A stretch of 64,000 nucleotides of DNA from Pseudoalteromonas spongiae UST010723-006 (GCF_000238255.3 NZ_CP011039.1:3087001-3151000); one strand, 5' to 3'. Positions 33,219-45,601 are shown, numbered from the stretch's first letter. Notes: generated by a model from the letters alone, not told the origin. Numbers and translations are program-made.

Positions 33219-34304
33219 TTAAAGGGTCGCGACACGATTGCGACCACTTCGTTTGGCTCTATACAAGGCCTCATCCGCTTGTTTAACTGCATTGTAAAAG
33301 GCAACCACTGAATGGACTTCTGCCACACCAAAACTGGCAGTTAGCGCTAAATTCTCGCCACTTTCCAAATTAACCGGATGCTCTTCAATATTCTTACGTA
33401 ATTTTTCTGCGATTTGCACCGCTTGACGCATCGATGCGTGGGGCAAGCAAATAATAAACTCTTCACCGCCGTAGCGCGCTACGACATCCGAATAACGCAA
33501 TTGATTTTGCATTAATTTAGCTATGTGCATCAATGCTTTATCACCAATATCGTGACCATAGTTATCATTTACGTCTTTAAAGCGGTCGATATCACACATA
33601 ATCACCGCCATAGGCAGCAATTCCGCGGTATTTTTTTCCATTTTTGTTAAGAAAATAGCATCAATAAATCGACGATTTGGCAAACCTGTTAACGCATCGG
33701 TATTGGCTTTTTGTTTTTGATTGTAGGTAATATTGGTAATAGCTTGATGACTTTTATCGCGAAAATATTCACTAATAAATGCAAAAAATACCACCAGCGA
33801 AAAGCCCGATAAAAATCGCGACTTTTCAACGTGACCATAATTTGCTTGACCAAAATCTGGTCCATATAACTGAAAAACAATGGCACTTAACGCAAGTGCT
33901 GTAAGCAATAATCCGGACCGAACACCCAACATAGTAAATACCACAACTGGATAAAACATAATCCAATAAAGCGCAGTGTTTTCCTTTCCGCCGGTGTAAA
34001 CCAATAAAATACTTAGTAGCAAGACAGTAAGTGCAATGCCAATACTGCAATATTTAAGTTGTCGAGTACTAAAGTAAATTACCACATTAATAAATACGGC
34101 AATGAGAGCGCCCAACAAAGTAATGCTTAAAAGCCACGGGTAAGTTTGAAAGTTTGCTAACAACAACCCTGAAAACACTACCAAAGCGATACCAGACATT
34201 GCCAAAAATGAAAAAACTCTGCGTTTTAGTTCGGCGCTGTGTAAGCCATCAACTTCAATAAAGCTTCGCCATAGATCGGTTGTATGAGAGTTATTTTGCT
34301 GCAT
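33219..34304 (-). CDS. Membrane-bound diguanylate cyclase
   Basis: The 361-residue protein has six or so membrane helices (about 28-185), like the MASE-type sensor modules, followed by a GGDEF domain (about 195-361). The GGDEF domain has DALTGLPNRRFIDA, an intact GGEEF active site and LTASFGVAEV. The RxxD inhibitory site is present nine residues before the GG motif (RYSD), so feedback inhibition by cyclic di-GMP is expected. It appears to be a single-gene unit. The signal sensed by the membrane part is unknown. Confidence 0.92.
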   Translation of the reverse strand: MQQNNSHTTDLWRSFIEVDGLHSAELKRRVFSFLAMSGIALVVFSGLLLANFQTYPWLLSITLLGALIAVFINVVIYFSTRQLKYCSIGIALTVLLLSILLVYTGGKENTALYWIMFYPVVVFTMLGVRSGLLLTALALSAIVFQLYGPDFGQANYGHVEKSRFLSGFSLVVFFAFISEYFRDKSHQAITNITYNQKQKANTDALTGLPNRRFIDAIFLTKMEKNTAELLPMAVIMCDIDRFKDVNDNYGHDIGDKALMHIAKLMQNQLRYSDVVARYGGEEFIICLPHASMRQAVQIAEKLRKNIEEHPVNLESGENLALTASFGVAEVHSVVAFYNAVKQADEALYRAKRSGRNRVATL

Positions 34305-34428
34305 TTTTAATTTTTGTATTTATTGTTGTAGAAGTTAACTAAGTTCATTCGAGTACCGAACAACTAGCACTAAGTTTAATGCAGACTTGGTAAAAAGCTA
34401 ATCTCGCACAATACCAAGCCACGTAACA

Positions 34429-35739
34429 CTATTTAGCTAAAAACAGTGCGAGTTCGTTAGTTAACTCAGAATAATAAGGGTTGTAACTTAAACGCTGAAA
34501 AAGCGCATGCTTTTCCCCAGCAAGCGGTGTTTTTTCCGAAGCTGGAATATTGGGCGTTACTTTGCAAGCATTGTATTTTTCTGCGTCCGCCAAATAATGG
34601 CCGCAGTTTCGATATACAGCATGCTCACCATAATGGATATTGCTTGGCGCATTAGGAATTGCGGTATGCGCCATTTGTAGTTGGTCATCACACTTTGGCA
34701 TGCATTGCGGTGTTACTAACTTTACATTTTTAAATGCACTCAGCTGATTTGCATTATCACGTTCGCCGTAATAAACCAAAGTGAGTGGTGTAGGGGTTTT
34801 ACGTTGCCACTGGACCAGTAAATCAAGTGTTGCGGCAGTATCAATTGTCATATCATGCTCTGGCACAGCAACAAACATAGGTACATTGTGCGTAATATGG
34901 CGTTTTGTCAGAGGATATACATCACTCATTAAATGATGTACTTGTGCACCAGCATTAATCGGAAACGATTCATACTTGGCAAAATCAACATCTGCGTCTT
35001 TATCGAGCCAATTTAAAAAAGGCACATAATCAATGTACTGCGCAAGCCACGACATTGAATTTTTAGCCTTTGTCGCTGGCGCAAACAGCATTACACCAGA
35101 TAATTTAGGGCTCAGAGACTCTCGCGTAAGCATATAATCTAAAATAAGACCGGCTCCTGTTGAGAAGCCGCCTAAATATACCTGCTCAAAATCATTAAGT
35201 GATTGCTCAATCGCAAATGCACTCTGTGCGCGCCAATCATTGTAATCAACATAACGTAAATGCTCCGCAGCAGTGCCGTGACCTGGCAGCAATACAGTAC
35301 GTACATTGAACCCTTGCTGGTGGTAAAACGCGGATAAATCATGAAAACTATACGGCGAATCGGTTAAACCGTGGATTAGCAGCACCACTTTATCGCTATT
35401 TGCGTGTGTTAATTGATACGGTTTTACTAAATCAGCAATGGTTGGTGAGCTAATATTTTGCTGGGCTAAAACATAGTTATTAACAGGGCAAGGTACATTT
35501 GCACGGGGGTTGAGCGCTGTTATTTGCTGCTCGGTTTGCACTAAATAATCTTCGAAATTAAGGTCGGATAAATCAAGAACTTTAGCAACATCGGATTTAG
35601 CTAAAAACCGATAGCTACCCTCACTAATTGAGTGGTTGATTAACTTAACGTCTGCACTTTGAGATAGGCAATTTGCAAAGCTACTAGCACTTATAAAAAA
35701 TAGTAAAATGCCTAATGTTTTAAATACGTTAATCATCAA
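34429..35739 (-). CDS. Exported alpha/beta hydrolase (lysophospholipase/carboxylesterase-like)
   Basis: A 436-residue protein with a signal peptide (about 1-22, ending SSFAN) and an alpha/beta hydrolase core from about residue 115. The oxyanion region is LLIHGLTDSPYSF, the nucleophile is S193 in GGFSTGAG, the acid is probably in VPEHDMTID, and the histidine is in NCGHYLAD. It resembles periplasmic or secreted esterases acting on lipid or short acyl esters. The first 110 residues are family-specific. It stands alone in its transcription unit. Confidence 0.85.
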   Translation of the reverse strand: MMINVFKTLGILLFFISASSFANCLSQSADVKLINHSISEGSYRFLAKSDVAKVLDLSDLNFEDYLVQTEQQITALNPRANVPCPVNNYVLAQQNISSPTIADLVKPYQLTHANSDKVVLLIHGLTDSPYSFHDLSAFYHQQGFNVRTVLLPGHGTAAEHLRYVDYNDWRAQSAFAIEQSLNDFEQVYLGGFSTGAGLILDYMLTRESLSPKLSGVMLFAPATKAKNSMSWLAQYIDYVPFLNWLDKDADVDFAKYESFPINAGAQVHHLMSDVYPLTKRHITHNVPMFVAVPEHDMTIDTAATLDLLVQWQRKTPTPLTLVYYGERDNANQLSAFKNVKLVTPQCMPKCDDQLQMAHTAIPNAPSNIHYGEHAVYRNCGHYLADAEKYNACKVTPNIPASEKTPLAGEKHALFQRLSYNPYYSELTNELALFLAK

Positions 35740-35864
35740 ACCAACCTTTAGGTTTTATTGGAATAACAAAATACTACCTCAATTTACAACATAAGCTGAT
35801 CTAAAATTATCTAATAACTTATACGAATGTAAACAATGCGTGGTAATACGCTTTGTGGGAAACG

Positions 35865-36455
35865 TTAATAACGCTTAATAAACTCTAGCAAACGATTGTT
35901 TGCTGGCATTTCGTGATCGGTAATCAATTCAAGACCCGCTTTTGCTGCCAGTTGGCAGATCCATTCAAAATCTCGAATACCGTGGGTGTTGTCTTTCACT
36001 TTTAACCATTGGTCAAACTCTGCATTTGACGGTGATATAAACTCACCATGGTAGTTAAATGGTCCATAAATACACAGCGTGCCATTTTGCGCTAAAAAGC
36101 GATTAACTTTTTCAAAAAACGCTTCAACAAGTTGAGGGCTAACAATATGCAGGGTATTGGCGGTAAATATGCCATCGTATTGTGCTATTTGCCAAGGCTC
36201 TGCAATATCGAGTGCTAGTGGCGGCAATAAGTTAGGTGATGGAAAGGCATCAAGCCATGCCATCATACCTTGATGATTTGCTAACACATCGCTGGTTTGC
36301 CAACTAAGGTGAGCAAGAGCAGGGGCAAAATACACCGCGTGTTGCCCACTGCCTGAACCTATCTCTAAAACACTGGTTGCATTAGAAAATGCCGATTTAA
36401 GAATGGATAAAATCGGATCTTTATTATTCTCACAGGCTTTAGAGTAGGGTTGCAT
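35865..36455 (-). CDS. DUF938 SAM-dependent methyltransferase
   Basis: From the ATG at 36455 this is a 196-residue protein with the class I methyltransferase SAM motif VLEIGSGSGQHAVYFAPAL, and the DUF938 hallmarks QPYSKACENNKDPIL at the start and YGPFNYHGEFISPSNAEFDQWL. The family function is unknown. The start lies 1 bp after the oligopeptidase B stop, so the genes are translationally linked. An in-frame start upstream would lie inside ptrB and is less likely. Confidence 0.9.
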   Translation of the reverse strand: MQPYSKACENNKDPILSILKSAFSNATSVLEIGSGSGQHAVYFAPALAHLSWQTSDVLANHQGMMAWLDAFPSPNLLPPLALDIAEPWQIAQYDGIFTANTLHIVSPQLVEAFFEKVNRFLAQNGTLCIYGPFNYHGEFISPSNAEFDQWLKVKDNTHGIRDFEWICQLAAKAGLELITDHEMPANNRLLEFIKRY

Positions 36456-36456
36456 A

Positions 36457-38532
36457 CTATTTCTCTGAAAGTAACGAAAGGAAGAAAGCAAGTACTAGCG
36501 CACGCTCTTTTAAGCTTTTAAAACGCCCAGATGCGCCACCGTGACCACTATCCATATCGGTTTTAAATAACAGTAAGTTATTATCTGTTTTGTACTCACG
36601 TAACTTAGCAACCCATTTCATCGGTTCCCAGTACTGAACTTGCGAGTCATGAAAACCGGTAGTTACTAAAATATTCGGGTAGTCTTGCGCGCTAATATTA
36701 TCGTATGGCGAATACGCTTTAATCCATTCATAGGCATCGCGTTCATTTGGATTGCCCCATTCATCATACTCATTAGTCGTTAGTGGAATACTTTCATCTA
36801 ACATGGTGGTTAACACATCTAAGAAAGGAACGGTGCAATCAATACCTAAATAAAGCTCCGGCGCTTGGTTAACCACAGCGCCCATTAATAAACCACCAGC
36901 ACTGCCGCCCGAAGCAAATACTTTATCTTTAGCACCGTAGCCACTTTCAACCAGCGCCCGTGTTACATCGATAAAATCATTAAAACTATTTTGCTTATGT
37001 TGCATTTTACCTTGCTCGTACCATTCGCGGCCAAGCATTTCAGAGCCTCGAACATGCGAGATAGCATAAACAAACCCTCTATCGAGCAAGCTTAGATTAT
37101 GCGCCGAAAAGTTAGGGTCGATGGTAATGCCATAAGCGCCATAACCATATTGGTACAGCGGATTTGTGCCATCGTGTTTAAACATATCTTTGCGGTAAAC
37201 CAAGGATACTGGAATATCGACACCATCGCGGCTAGTGACCATCAAGCGCTCAGCTTGATAATGTGCTGCATCAAAATCACCCTGTACTTTTTGTTGCTTA
37301 AGCAAACGTTTTTCACCTGTGTTTAGGTCAAACTCAAATAAGCTACTTGGCGTGGTTAAACTTGAATAGAAAATACGTGCAGTGTTGGTATCTGGCTCTG
37401 GGTTATCACCAATACCGGCAAAAAAGCATGGATCGTCAAAGGCAAGGGCAAAGTGCTCACCGTTATTTGGGTAGATAACAAAACGAATTTGGCCCAATTC
37501 GCGCTCTGTCACGACTTTAAACTGAGTAAATAATTCAACACCTTCCACCAGTACATTAGTACGGTGCGCAACAAATGATTGCCACAGTGATTTGTCTTGA
37601 ATAGTTTGCGCGGTAGCAGTAAAAATACAAAAGTTCTTCGCCTGCCAGTTGGAATAAATAACGTATTCGTCGCCCAATTTATCAATATCGTAAATATGGT
37701 TTTCTTCACGGGGAATTAAGCGTTTAAACTCGCCAAAAGGGTTGTTGGCATCGAGCACTAAGCAATCGGTAGTTTCGGTAGCGGCAAGATCTATCATCAG
37801 TAGGCTATCGTCACGGCTTTTGCCAAGCCCCATGTAAAAACTGTGATCACCTTCTTCATAAACCAGCACATCATCATTTTGTGATGTACCCAACACATGA
37901 CGGTAGACTTGATAGCCCAGCAAAGTTTGTAAGTCCTTCCTTACATAAAATACCGTTTTATTATCATTAGCCCAAATAATTTGGCCTTCAGTATTTTCAA
38001 GTACATCATCTAAATAGGTATTTGAATCAATATGCTTAAAACGTACAGTGTAAATGCGGCGGCTATCGGTATCTTCTGAATACGCGAGTAATTCATCATT
38101 TGGGCTAATGCCAATTTCACCTAAGTCATAAAACTCATGTTCACTAGCAAGCACATTAACATCTAATAAAAGGGTTTTATTGTCGCCAGTCGCGCTGGTC
38201 GCTCGGTAATGACGCGCATATTCTTCGTCACCCGTTACTTCGCTGTGATACCAATACTTGCCATCTTTTACTGGTACCGTGCTGTCATCTTTTTCAATGC
38301 GCCCTTTAAGCTCTTCAAACAATTCGGTTTGCAGTGTTTCACTTGGTTTTAATACAGCATCGCAATAGTTATTTTCAGCGATTAAGTGATCAAGCACGGC
38401 TTGGTCAGCGCGTGCGTCATCGCGCATCCAGTAATAGTTGTCTATGCGTTCTTGATTGTGTGAACGAAGTGTTGTTGCTGTTTTAGTCGCAATTGGTGCA
38501 CGAGCTGTACGGTCTAAACGTAAAGTTGTCAT
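36457..38532 (-). CDS. ptrB: Oligopeptidase B (serine peptidase S9A)
   Basis: The 691-residue cytoplasmic peptidase cuts after basic residues in short peptides. An N-terminal beta-propeller (about 70-410) precedes the alpha/beta hydrolase domain with S544 in GGSAGG, the acid in TGFHDSQVQYWEP and the histidine in DSGHGGASGR; the PNFSAH..LLDRGFVYAISHVRGSEMLGR region is also typical. The length matches the E. coli enzyme (686). It is the first gene of a two-gene unit with the DUF938 methyltransferase. Confidence 0.95.
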   Translation of the reverse strand: MTTLRLDRTARAPIATKTATTLRSHNQERIDNYYWMRDDARADQAVLDHLIAENNYCDAVLKPSETLQTELFEELKGRIEKDDSTVPVKDGKYWYHSEVTGDEEYARHYRATSATGDNKTLLLDVNVLASEHEFYDLGEIGISPNDELLAYSEDTDSRRIYTVRFKHIDSNTYLDDVLENTEGQIIWANDNKTVFYVRKDLQTLLGYQVYRHVLGTSQNDDVLVYEEGDHSFYMGLGKSRDDSLLMIDLAATETTDCLVLDANNPFGEFKRLIPREENHIYDIDKLGDEYVIYSNWQAKNFCIFTATAQTIQDKSLWQSFVAHRTNVLVEGVELFTQFKVVTERELGQIRFVIYPNNGEHFALAFDDPCFFAGIGDNPEPDTNTARIFYSSLTTPSSLFEFDLNTGEKRLLKQQKVQGDFDAAHYQAERLMVTSRDGVDIPVSLVYRKDMFKHDGTNPLYQYGYGAYGITIDPNFSAHNLSLLDRGFVYAISHVRGSEMLGREWYEQGKMQHKQNSFNDFIDVTRALVESGYGAKDKVFASGGSAGGLLMGAVVNQAPELYLGIDCTVPFLDVLTTMLDESIPLTTNEYDEWGNPNERDAYEWIKAYSPYDNISAQDYPNILVTTGFHDSQVQYWEPMKWVAKLREYKTDNNLLLFKTDMDSGHGGASGRFKSLKERALVLAFFLSLLSEK

Positions 38533-38703
38533 GGAGTGAGCAGTAAACCCAAAATATTAGCGTTAGTAATAGCCGCAGTTTAGCAAAATTAAGCATCGTT
38601 AACATTAAGTTACTTTTTACGTTTTAAATCCATTTTTGCTTTGGGTAGACTCATTTATTGATAAAAACAAAAATTTCACTTTGAAGGTACCAAGGGAAAC
38701 ACA

Positions 38704-41223
38704 ATGAAATTAAAGCTACTTACACTTGCTGTAGCACTAAGCTTCGCCACCAGCGGCGCAGCAATGGCAAAAGACGACAAGAAAAAAGACGAAAAGAAAG
38801 ATAAAACACTGGCTGAAATGCTTGAGAAAAAAACCGCTTCTGAAGGGTTATTTAATCTTTACCAAGATAAGAAAACTGGCGAAACCATGATGGTAATTAG
38901 TGAGGCAAACTTAAACAAGCCTTACGTTTACTTTGCACATACGGTTGACGGTGTAATTGATGCAGGCCATGTACGTGGCTCTTACCGCGAAACCAAATTA
39001 ATTGAGTTCCGCCGTCACTTCAACCGCATTGATATTATAAGCAAAACACCACGCTATAAGTTTGATCCTAATAATGCAATTGCTAAAGCAAGCGATGCAA
39101 ATATCAGTGAAGCTGTATTAGCAAGCTTAAAAATTGAAAAAGAAGAAGAAGGTAAGTTTGCGCTTAAAGTAGATAAGTTATTTAAAAGCGAAGCACTGCA
39201 TAAGGTATCACCTTGGAAACGCGCAAATGATAAAAACGCTAGCAAGCGTTTTAACCCAGGTAAGCTAGACGACAAAAAATCGCGTATTCTTAGTAACCGC
39301 AACTACACCAATAATTTAGATATTGTTGTTGATTATGTATTTAAAAATGCTAACCCAAGCGTTCGCGGTACACAGTCAGTAACGGATCCGCGCACGGTAT
39401 CAATTAAAGTACAGCACTCATTTATTGAATTGCCACAAAACGATTATCAGCCACGTAAAGATGATTCACGCGTTGGCTATTTTGGTCAGCAATTTGACGA
39501 TATGACGACTAGCGACTGGGCGCCATATCAAGATTACATTAACCGTTGGAATCTCGTTAAAAAAGATCCTAATGCCGCGATTTCTGAGCCTGTTGAACCA
39601 ATTACGTGGTGGATTGAAAACACCACACCAGTTGAATGGCGCGAAACAGTAAAAGAGGGTGTATTAGCATGGAACTTAGCATTTGAAAAAGCGGGTTTTA
39701 AAAACGCTATTGAAGTAAAAGTACAGCCGGACGATGCTGATTGGGATGCAGGCGACATTAACTACAACGTATTACGTTGGACTTCTTCACCACGTCCTCC
39801 ATTTGGCGGTTACGGCCCATCACTTGCTAACCCGCTAACAGGCCAGATTTTAGGTTCTGATATCATGCTTGAATACGTGTTTATGAAAAACCGTTGGATG
39901 ATGGACAGCTTATACAGTCAAGCGGCGTCATCAAGCGCTCACAACCATGAGATCGCAAGCCAAGAAGGGTTACATTGCAGCCAGGGCCATGAATTACAAC
40001 AGGGCATGATGTTAGCTAACTCGCTAGCAACAACCGATATCGAGAAGAAAGAAATTTTAGAGCAAGGCTTAAAGATGCTTATTCTTCACGAAGTTGGTCA
40101 TACGCTGGGTCTTAACCACAATATGAAAGCGTCTATTTTGTGGGATGAAAAAGACGTTCACGACAAAGCTAAAACGCAAGGTATTTTAACCGGTTCAGTA
40201 ATGGACTATACGCCAGCAAACATTGCACCAAAAGGCATGAGCCAAGGCGATTACTTCCAAGATAAGCCAGGCCCTTACGATGATTGGGCTATTGAATATG
40301 GTTACTCACAAGGTTTAACTGATGCTGCGGCAGAAGCGGCGCGTTTAGAATCAATTTTAAAACGTTCTAGCGAACACGGTTTAGCATTTGGTAATGATGC
40401 CGACGATATGCGCGCACCTGGTCGTCATATAGACCCACGCGTAATGATTGGCGATATGTCATCAAACGCTGTGGCGTATGCTAAAGATCGTATGGAATTA
40501 GTAAACCAAACATTCGGTAAACTTGAGCAAACAGCGCTAAATGACGGTGAGTCGTATCAAGAGCTGCTGATCAAAGCAAATATGCTATTTGGTCAATACC
40601 GCGCTCAAGCAGGCGTTGTATCGCGTTACATTGGTGGTGTTTACGTAGAGCGTGACAATGTAGGTAGCAATACACAGCCTTACACGCCAGTGCCACTTGC
40701 TAAACAAAAAGAAGCGATGAACGTACTAACTGATTTAGTATTTGCACCAGATACACTATCAGCAATGGAACCTCTGCTTAACAAGATGCAACACCAGCGT
40801 CGCGGCTTTAGTCATTATGGTAAAAACGAAGATCCTAAGTACCACGCTATGGTACTTCGCATGCAAAAGAATGTATTAGCTCAGCTATTACACCCAAATG
40901 TAATGACGCGTATTTCGGATACCACAAAATACGGTAACGAATACGATGTGAACAGCTTCTTAAATGACTTAACCGCTGCCGTTTTTGTTGATGCAAAGTC
41001 AGCGTCATCAGTAAGCCACAACGTACAAACTGAGTATGTGCAGTCGTTAATTAAGATTGCGGGTATCAACAAACCGTCAAAGCACGATAACTTGGCAAAA
41101 GCAGCTGCATTTAAGCAACTACAAGATATTCAAGGTGCAAGCCTATCTTGGGGCGCGTCAGATGCTGCGAAAGCGCAAAAAGCCTATATTGATATGCTAA
41201 TTGAGAAAGCATTAAAAGCGTAA
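38704..41223 (+). CDS. Exported zinc metalloprotease (DUF5117/DUF5118/DUF4953 type)
   Basis: The 839-residue protein has a signal peptide (about 1-22, ending GAAMA) and a lysine/aspartate-rich start, then the DUF5118-DUF5117 region, and a metzincin-like site H462-E-x-G-H466-x5-H472 (HEVGHTLGLNHN). A VMDYTPAN segment downstream resembles the Met-turn. These proteins are common in marine Bacteroidetes and Gammaproteobacteria and are thought to be periplasmic or secreted peptidases; the substrate is unknown. It is a single-gene unit with a strong terminator. Confidence 0.92.
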   Translation: MKLKLLTLAVALSFATSGAAMAKDDKKKDEKKDKTLAEMLEKKTASEGLFNLYQDKKTGETMMVISEANLNKPYVYFAHTVDGVIDAGHVRGSYRETKLIEFRRHFNRIDIISKTPRYKFDPNNAIAKASDANISEAVLASLKIEKEEEGKFALKVDKLFKSEALHKVSPWKRANDKNASKRFNPGKLDDKKSRILSNRNYTNNLDIVVDYVFKNANPSVRGTQSVTDPRTVSIKVQHSFIELPQNDYQPRKDDSRVGYFGQQFDDMTTSDWAPYQDYINRWNLVKKDPNAAISEPVEPITWWIENTTPVEWRETVKEGVLAWNLAFEKAGFKNAIEVKVQPDDADWDAGDINYNVLRWTSSPRPPFGGYGPSLANPLTGQILGSDIMLEYVFMKNRWMMDSLYSQAASSSAHNHEIASQEGLHCSQGHELQQGMMLANSLATTDIEKKEILEQGLKMLILHEVGHTLGLNHNMKASILWDEKDVHDKAKTQGILTGSVMDYTPANIAPKGMSQGDYFQDKPGPYDDWAIEYGYSQGLTDAAAEAARLESILKRSSEHGLAFGNDADDMRAPGRHIDPRVMIGDMSSNAVAYAKDRMELVNQTFGKLEQTALNDGESYQELLIKANMLFGQYRAQAGVVSRYIGGVYVERDNVGSNTQPYTPVPLAKQKEAMNVLTDLVFAPDTLSAMEPLLNKMQHQRRGFSHYGKNEDPKYHAMVLRMQKNVLAQLLHPNVMTRISDTTKYGNEYDVNSFLNDLTAAVFVDAKSASSVSHNVQTEYVQSLIKIAGINKPSKHDNLAKAAAFKQLQDIQGASLSWGASDAAKAQKAYIDMLIEKALKA

Positions 41224-41242
41224 CGCTCTCTCGGTAAAACAA

Positions 41243-41267
41243 AAAGGCGCTCATTTTGAGCGCCTTT
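41243..41267. terminator. Rho-independent terminator between converging genes
   Basis: An 11-bp stem (AAAGGCGCTCA and complement) with a 3-nt loop lies between the metalloprotease gene and the end of nadE. A and T runs flank it. Confidence 0.85.
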
Positions 41268-41286
41268 CCTTTATAAATTATAAAGA

Positions 41287-42117
41287 TTAATCATAAACTG
41301 TTGGGATTGGCTTGCGCTTATGCTGAGTACGCTGATAAATCGCAATCAGCTTTTCTTCAACTTCTTTTGATACGTCTTTACCTTCTAAGAAGTCATCAAT
41401 CTGATCGTAGCTCACGCCAAGTGCATCTTCATCAGCAAGGCCAGGGCGATCACACTCTAAATCAGCAGTTGGCGTTTTCGTTACCAGTAATTCTGGCGCA
41501 CCAAGTGTTTTAGCTAACAAGCGGACTTGACGCTTAGACAGACCAAACAACGGGGCTAAGTCACATGCACCATCACCAAACTTAGTATAAAAACCAGTGA
41601 TGTTTTCAGCACTGTGATCTGTGCCAACCACTAAACCTTGGGTTAACCCGCCAATTTCATATTGCGCTATCATGCGCTGACGTGCCTTTACGTTGCCTTT
41701 GGTAAAATCAATTGCACTTTGTGCTGGTGGCTCAATTGCTGCAGCCTCAAGCGCTGCTAGCGCCTCTGAATGCATACCATCGGTTGCAGGCTTAATATTT
41801 ACAGTGACGCGCTTTGATGGTTGAATAAAATCCACAGCCAGTTGCGCTTCATCTTCATCTGCTTGCACACCATAAGGTAAACGCATGGCGATAAACTGGT
41901 ATTTATCCGTTGCGTTTTCTTGGTTTAATTCATCAATCGCCAACTGACACAATTTGCCACATGTTGATGAGTCAACACCACCAGAGATACCAAGCACTAA
42001 ACTGCGTGTACCTGACTCCACCAGCTTAGATTTAATAAAAGCAATTCGACGTGTAATTTCTGCTTGTGGATCGATTGAAGGGAGTACCTTCATTTCAGCC
42101 ATGATTTCAGCGCGCAC
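41287..42117 (-). CDS. nadE: NH3-dependent NAD+ synthetase
   Basis: The 276-residue enzyme makes NAD+ from deamido-NAD, ATP and ammonia. The PP-loop SGGVDSS lies at about 45-51, and the protein has the length of the ammonia-only form (E. coli 275), lacking the glutaminase domain. The [28 protein letters not shown] region (in parts) and the C-terminal [10 protein letters not shown] segment are characteristic. It lies 15 bp after yceH on the same strand, so co-transcription is likely. Confidence 0.95.
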   Translation of the reverse strand: MRAEIMAEMKVLPSIDPQAEITRRIAFIKSKLVESGTRSLVLGISGGVDSSTCGKLCQLAIDELNQENATDKYQFIAMRLPYGVQADEDEAQLAVDFIQPSKRVTVNIKPATDGMHSEALAALEAAAIEPPAQSAIDFTKGNVKARQRMIAQYEIGGLTQGLVVGTDHSAENITGFYTKFGDGACDLAPLFGLSKRQVRLLAKTLGAPELLVTKTPTADLECDRPGLADEDALGVSYDQIDDFLEGKDVSKEVEEKLIAIYQRTQHKRKPIPTVYD

Positions 42118-42132
42118 TGTTTATCTCCAATG

Positions 42133-42780
42133 TTATAAACCTAGATGTGATTTTATCTCTGCAAGTTCGCTGCGTAATTGAGCGACTTCTAATCTTAATT
42201 GTGCCATTTCATCACTTTGATGGCTAGCCACAACCGTCGATTGCGCATTCGAATTCACTGCTGTTAGTTCAGAAATATCGGCATCACCAAATAAATGCAT
42301 AAAACGTGATTCACGTTTACCAGGTTCGCGTTCCAACTTCACAACATATTCTTGCTCCGCTAATGCGTTAAGGGCACTTTCAACTTCCGTTACATTGCTA
42401 AACTCTGCTAAACGGTTAGAACGTGTTCTAAGCTCGCCAGGCGTTTGTGCACCGCGTACCAACATTAAGCAAACAATCGCCTTTTGCTGATCGGTTAGCT
42501 TTATTGAACCGAACTCTGTATTACAAAAGCGATGGGCATATTTACTCACGCGACCCGACAACCCTTCATCAACTGTCACTAAGCGTTTTGCAACAAGTGA
42601 ATCTAAGCCTTCTTGTACGTCAGATTCCGACAACGCCATTACAGGCTCACGATTTGATTTTTGATTGCAGGCGTTAGTCAGGCTATTGAGCGAAAGAGGG
42701 TACTGATCTGGCGTGGTTTGTTGTTTTTCTAGTAAGCAGCCAATAATGCGTTGTTCAACTGGCGTTAAATTGAGTTCCAT
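42133..42780 (-). CDS. yceH: YceH-family (DUF480) winged-helix protein
   Basis: The 215-residue protein has the two winged-helix modules of DUF480: LTPVEQRIIGCLLEKQ, then PLSLNSLTNACNQKSNREPV, and LVRGAQTPGELRTRS in the second half. A C-terminal coiled coil (about 190-213, QLRLEVAQLRSELAEIK) closes it. The function is unknown, and DNA binding is presumed. It lies upstream of nadE and after the ATP synthase terminator. Confidence 0.9.
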   Translation of the reverse strand: MELNLTPVEQRIIGCLLEKQQTTPDQYPLSLNSLTNACNQKSNREPVMALSESDVQEGLDSLVAKRLVTVDEGLSGRVSKYAHRFCNTEFGSIKLTDQQKAIVCLMLVRGAQTPGELRTRSNRLAEFSNVTEVESALNALAEQEYVVKLEREPGKRESRFMHLFGDADISELTAVNSNAQSTVVASHQSDEMAQLRLEVAQLRSELAEIKSHLGL

Positions 42781-42841
42781 CTTACTTCCTTGAGTAACAA
42801 GTTGTGATTCTTATATACCTCAATTTAGAAAATGAAAAAAC

Positions 42842-42869
42842 AAAAAACCCGCCAATTGGCGGGTTTTTT
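42842..42869. terminator. ATP synthase operon terminator
   Basis: A perfect 28-nt palindrome, A6-CCCGCCAA and its complement, has T6 tracts on both strands. It lies 22 bp after the atpC stop on the minus strand. Confidence 0.93.
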
Positions 42870-42891
42870 ACTAAACCATGTAAGGTTTTGG

Positions 42892-43311
42892 TTACTTCTT
42901 GCGCATAGACTGAAGTACTTTGATTTGTGCAATCGCTTTTGAAAGCTCAATTGCAGCTTCAGCATAGTTGAAGTCTGCAGCAGATGCGTTCGCCATGTGC
43001 TCTTCAGCTTGACGCTTCGCTTCTAATGCAGTTGCTTCATCTAGGTCTTCTGCACGTGTTGCAACATCAGCAAGAACGGTTACAGTGCCTGGTTGTACTT
43101 CTAATGTACCACCCGCGATGTAAATCATTTCTTCTTCGCCGTGTTGCTTAACAAAGTTAACCATACCAGGTTTTAGGGGTGTTAGTAGTGGTGCGTGGCC
43201 ATGTAAAATACCTAGCTCACCTTCACTACCTGTTACTTGAAGTGATTCAACGCGACCAGAGAAAATTGTCTCTTCTGCGCTTACTACGTCAAGATGTATA
43301 GTCATTGCCAT
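42892..43311 (-). CDS. atpC: F1 ATP synthase epsilon subunit
   Basis: This 139-residue subunit of the central stalk couples rotation to catalysis and can inhibit hydrolysis. The N-terminal beta-sandwich ([32 protein letters not shown]) and C-terminal helical hairpin (about 90-139) are clear. It is the last gene of the operon, 13 bp after atpD, and is followed by a strong terminator. Confidence 0.97.
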   Translation of the reverse strand: MAMTIHLDVVSAEETIFSGRVESLQVTGSEGELGILHGHAPLLTPLKPGMVNFVKQHGEEEMIYIAGGTLEVQPGTVTVLADVATRAEDLDEATALEAKRQAEEHMANASAADFNYAEAAIELSKAIAQIKVLQSMRKK

Positions 43312-43324
43312 AACAGCCCCCTAA

Positions 43325-44740
<1,416 letters not shown>

Positions 44741-45601
44741 TTAAACGGCTGCTGAACCTGACACGATTTCACTAATTTCTTGTGTAATCGCGGCTTGTCG
44801 TGCTTTGTTGTATACCAGTTGTAACTCATCAATTAAGTCACCTGCGTTGTCTGTTGCAGCTTTCATCGCAACCATACGTGCAGCTTGTTCAGATGCAGCG
44901 TTTTCAACAACACTCTGATATACCTGAGACTCGATAAAGCGTTTAATAAGAGTTTCTAAAATTGCCTCTGGGTTTGGCTCATATAAGTAATCCCAAGAGT
45001 GGCTAGAAACTTCTTCGTCAGCTTTAGGCAAAGGTAATAACTGATCGATCACTGGCTCTTGTTTCATCGTGTTTACAAAGTTGTTGTAAACAACAAACAA
45101 GCGGTCAATTTTTCCTTCTGAGTATGCATCAAGCATCACTTTTACAGGACCAATTACGTCCTGAATTGAAGGAGCATCACCAAGCCCTGCTCTGCTTGCT
45201 AATAACTCACCGCCAAAACGCTGGAAAAAGCCTGCTGCTTTGCTACCTAGGGCAGCAAATTCAGCGTCAACGCCTTTTTCTTTCCACGCTTTAACGTCTA
45301 GTGCAACTTTCTTAAACTCGTTTGAGTTTAAGCCGCCACATAGACCGCGGTCAGTAGAAACAATAATGTAACCAACTTTCTTTACATCACGTTCTTCTAA
45401 AAACGGGTGTTTAAAGTCTAAGTTAGCCTGAGCAACACGACCGATCACTTTGCGTATATTTTCAGCGTATGGGCGGCTTGATGCCACGCGATCTTGTGCC
45501 TTCTTCATTTTAGAAGCGGCAACCATCTCCATTGCGCTGGTGATCTTCTGAGTATTTTTAATACTCCCGATCTGTGATTTTATCTCTTTTCCGCCGGCCA
45601 T
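44741..45601 (-). CDS. atpG: F1 ATP synthase gamma subunit
   Basis: The 286-residue rotor shaft subunit begins [21 protein letters not shown] and ends with the gamma signature [19 protein letters not shown]. The long N- and C-terminal helices form the coiled coil in the alpha3beta3 core. Length matches E. coli (287). It lies between atpA and atpD. Confidence 0.97.
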   Translation of the reverse strand: MAGGKEIKSQIGSIKNTQKITSAMEMVAASKMKKAQDRVASSRPYAENIRKVIGRVAQANLDFKHPFLEERDVKKVGYIIVSTDRGLCGGLNSNEFKKVALDVKAWKEKGVDAEFAALGSKAAGFFQRFGGELLASRAGLGDAPSIQDVIGPVKVMLDAYSEGKIDRLFVVYNNFVNTMKQEPVIDQLLPLPKADEEVSSHSWDYLYEPNPEAILETLIKRFIESQVYQSVVENAASEQAARMVAMKAATDNAGDLIDELQLVYNKARQAAITQEISEIVSGSAAV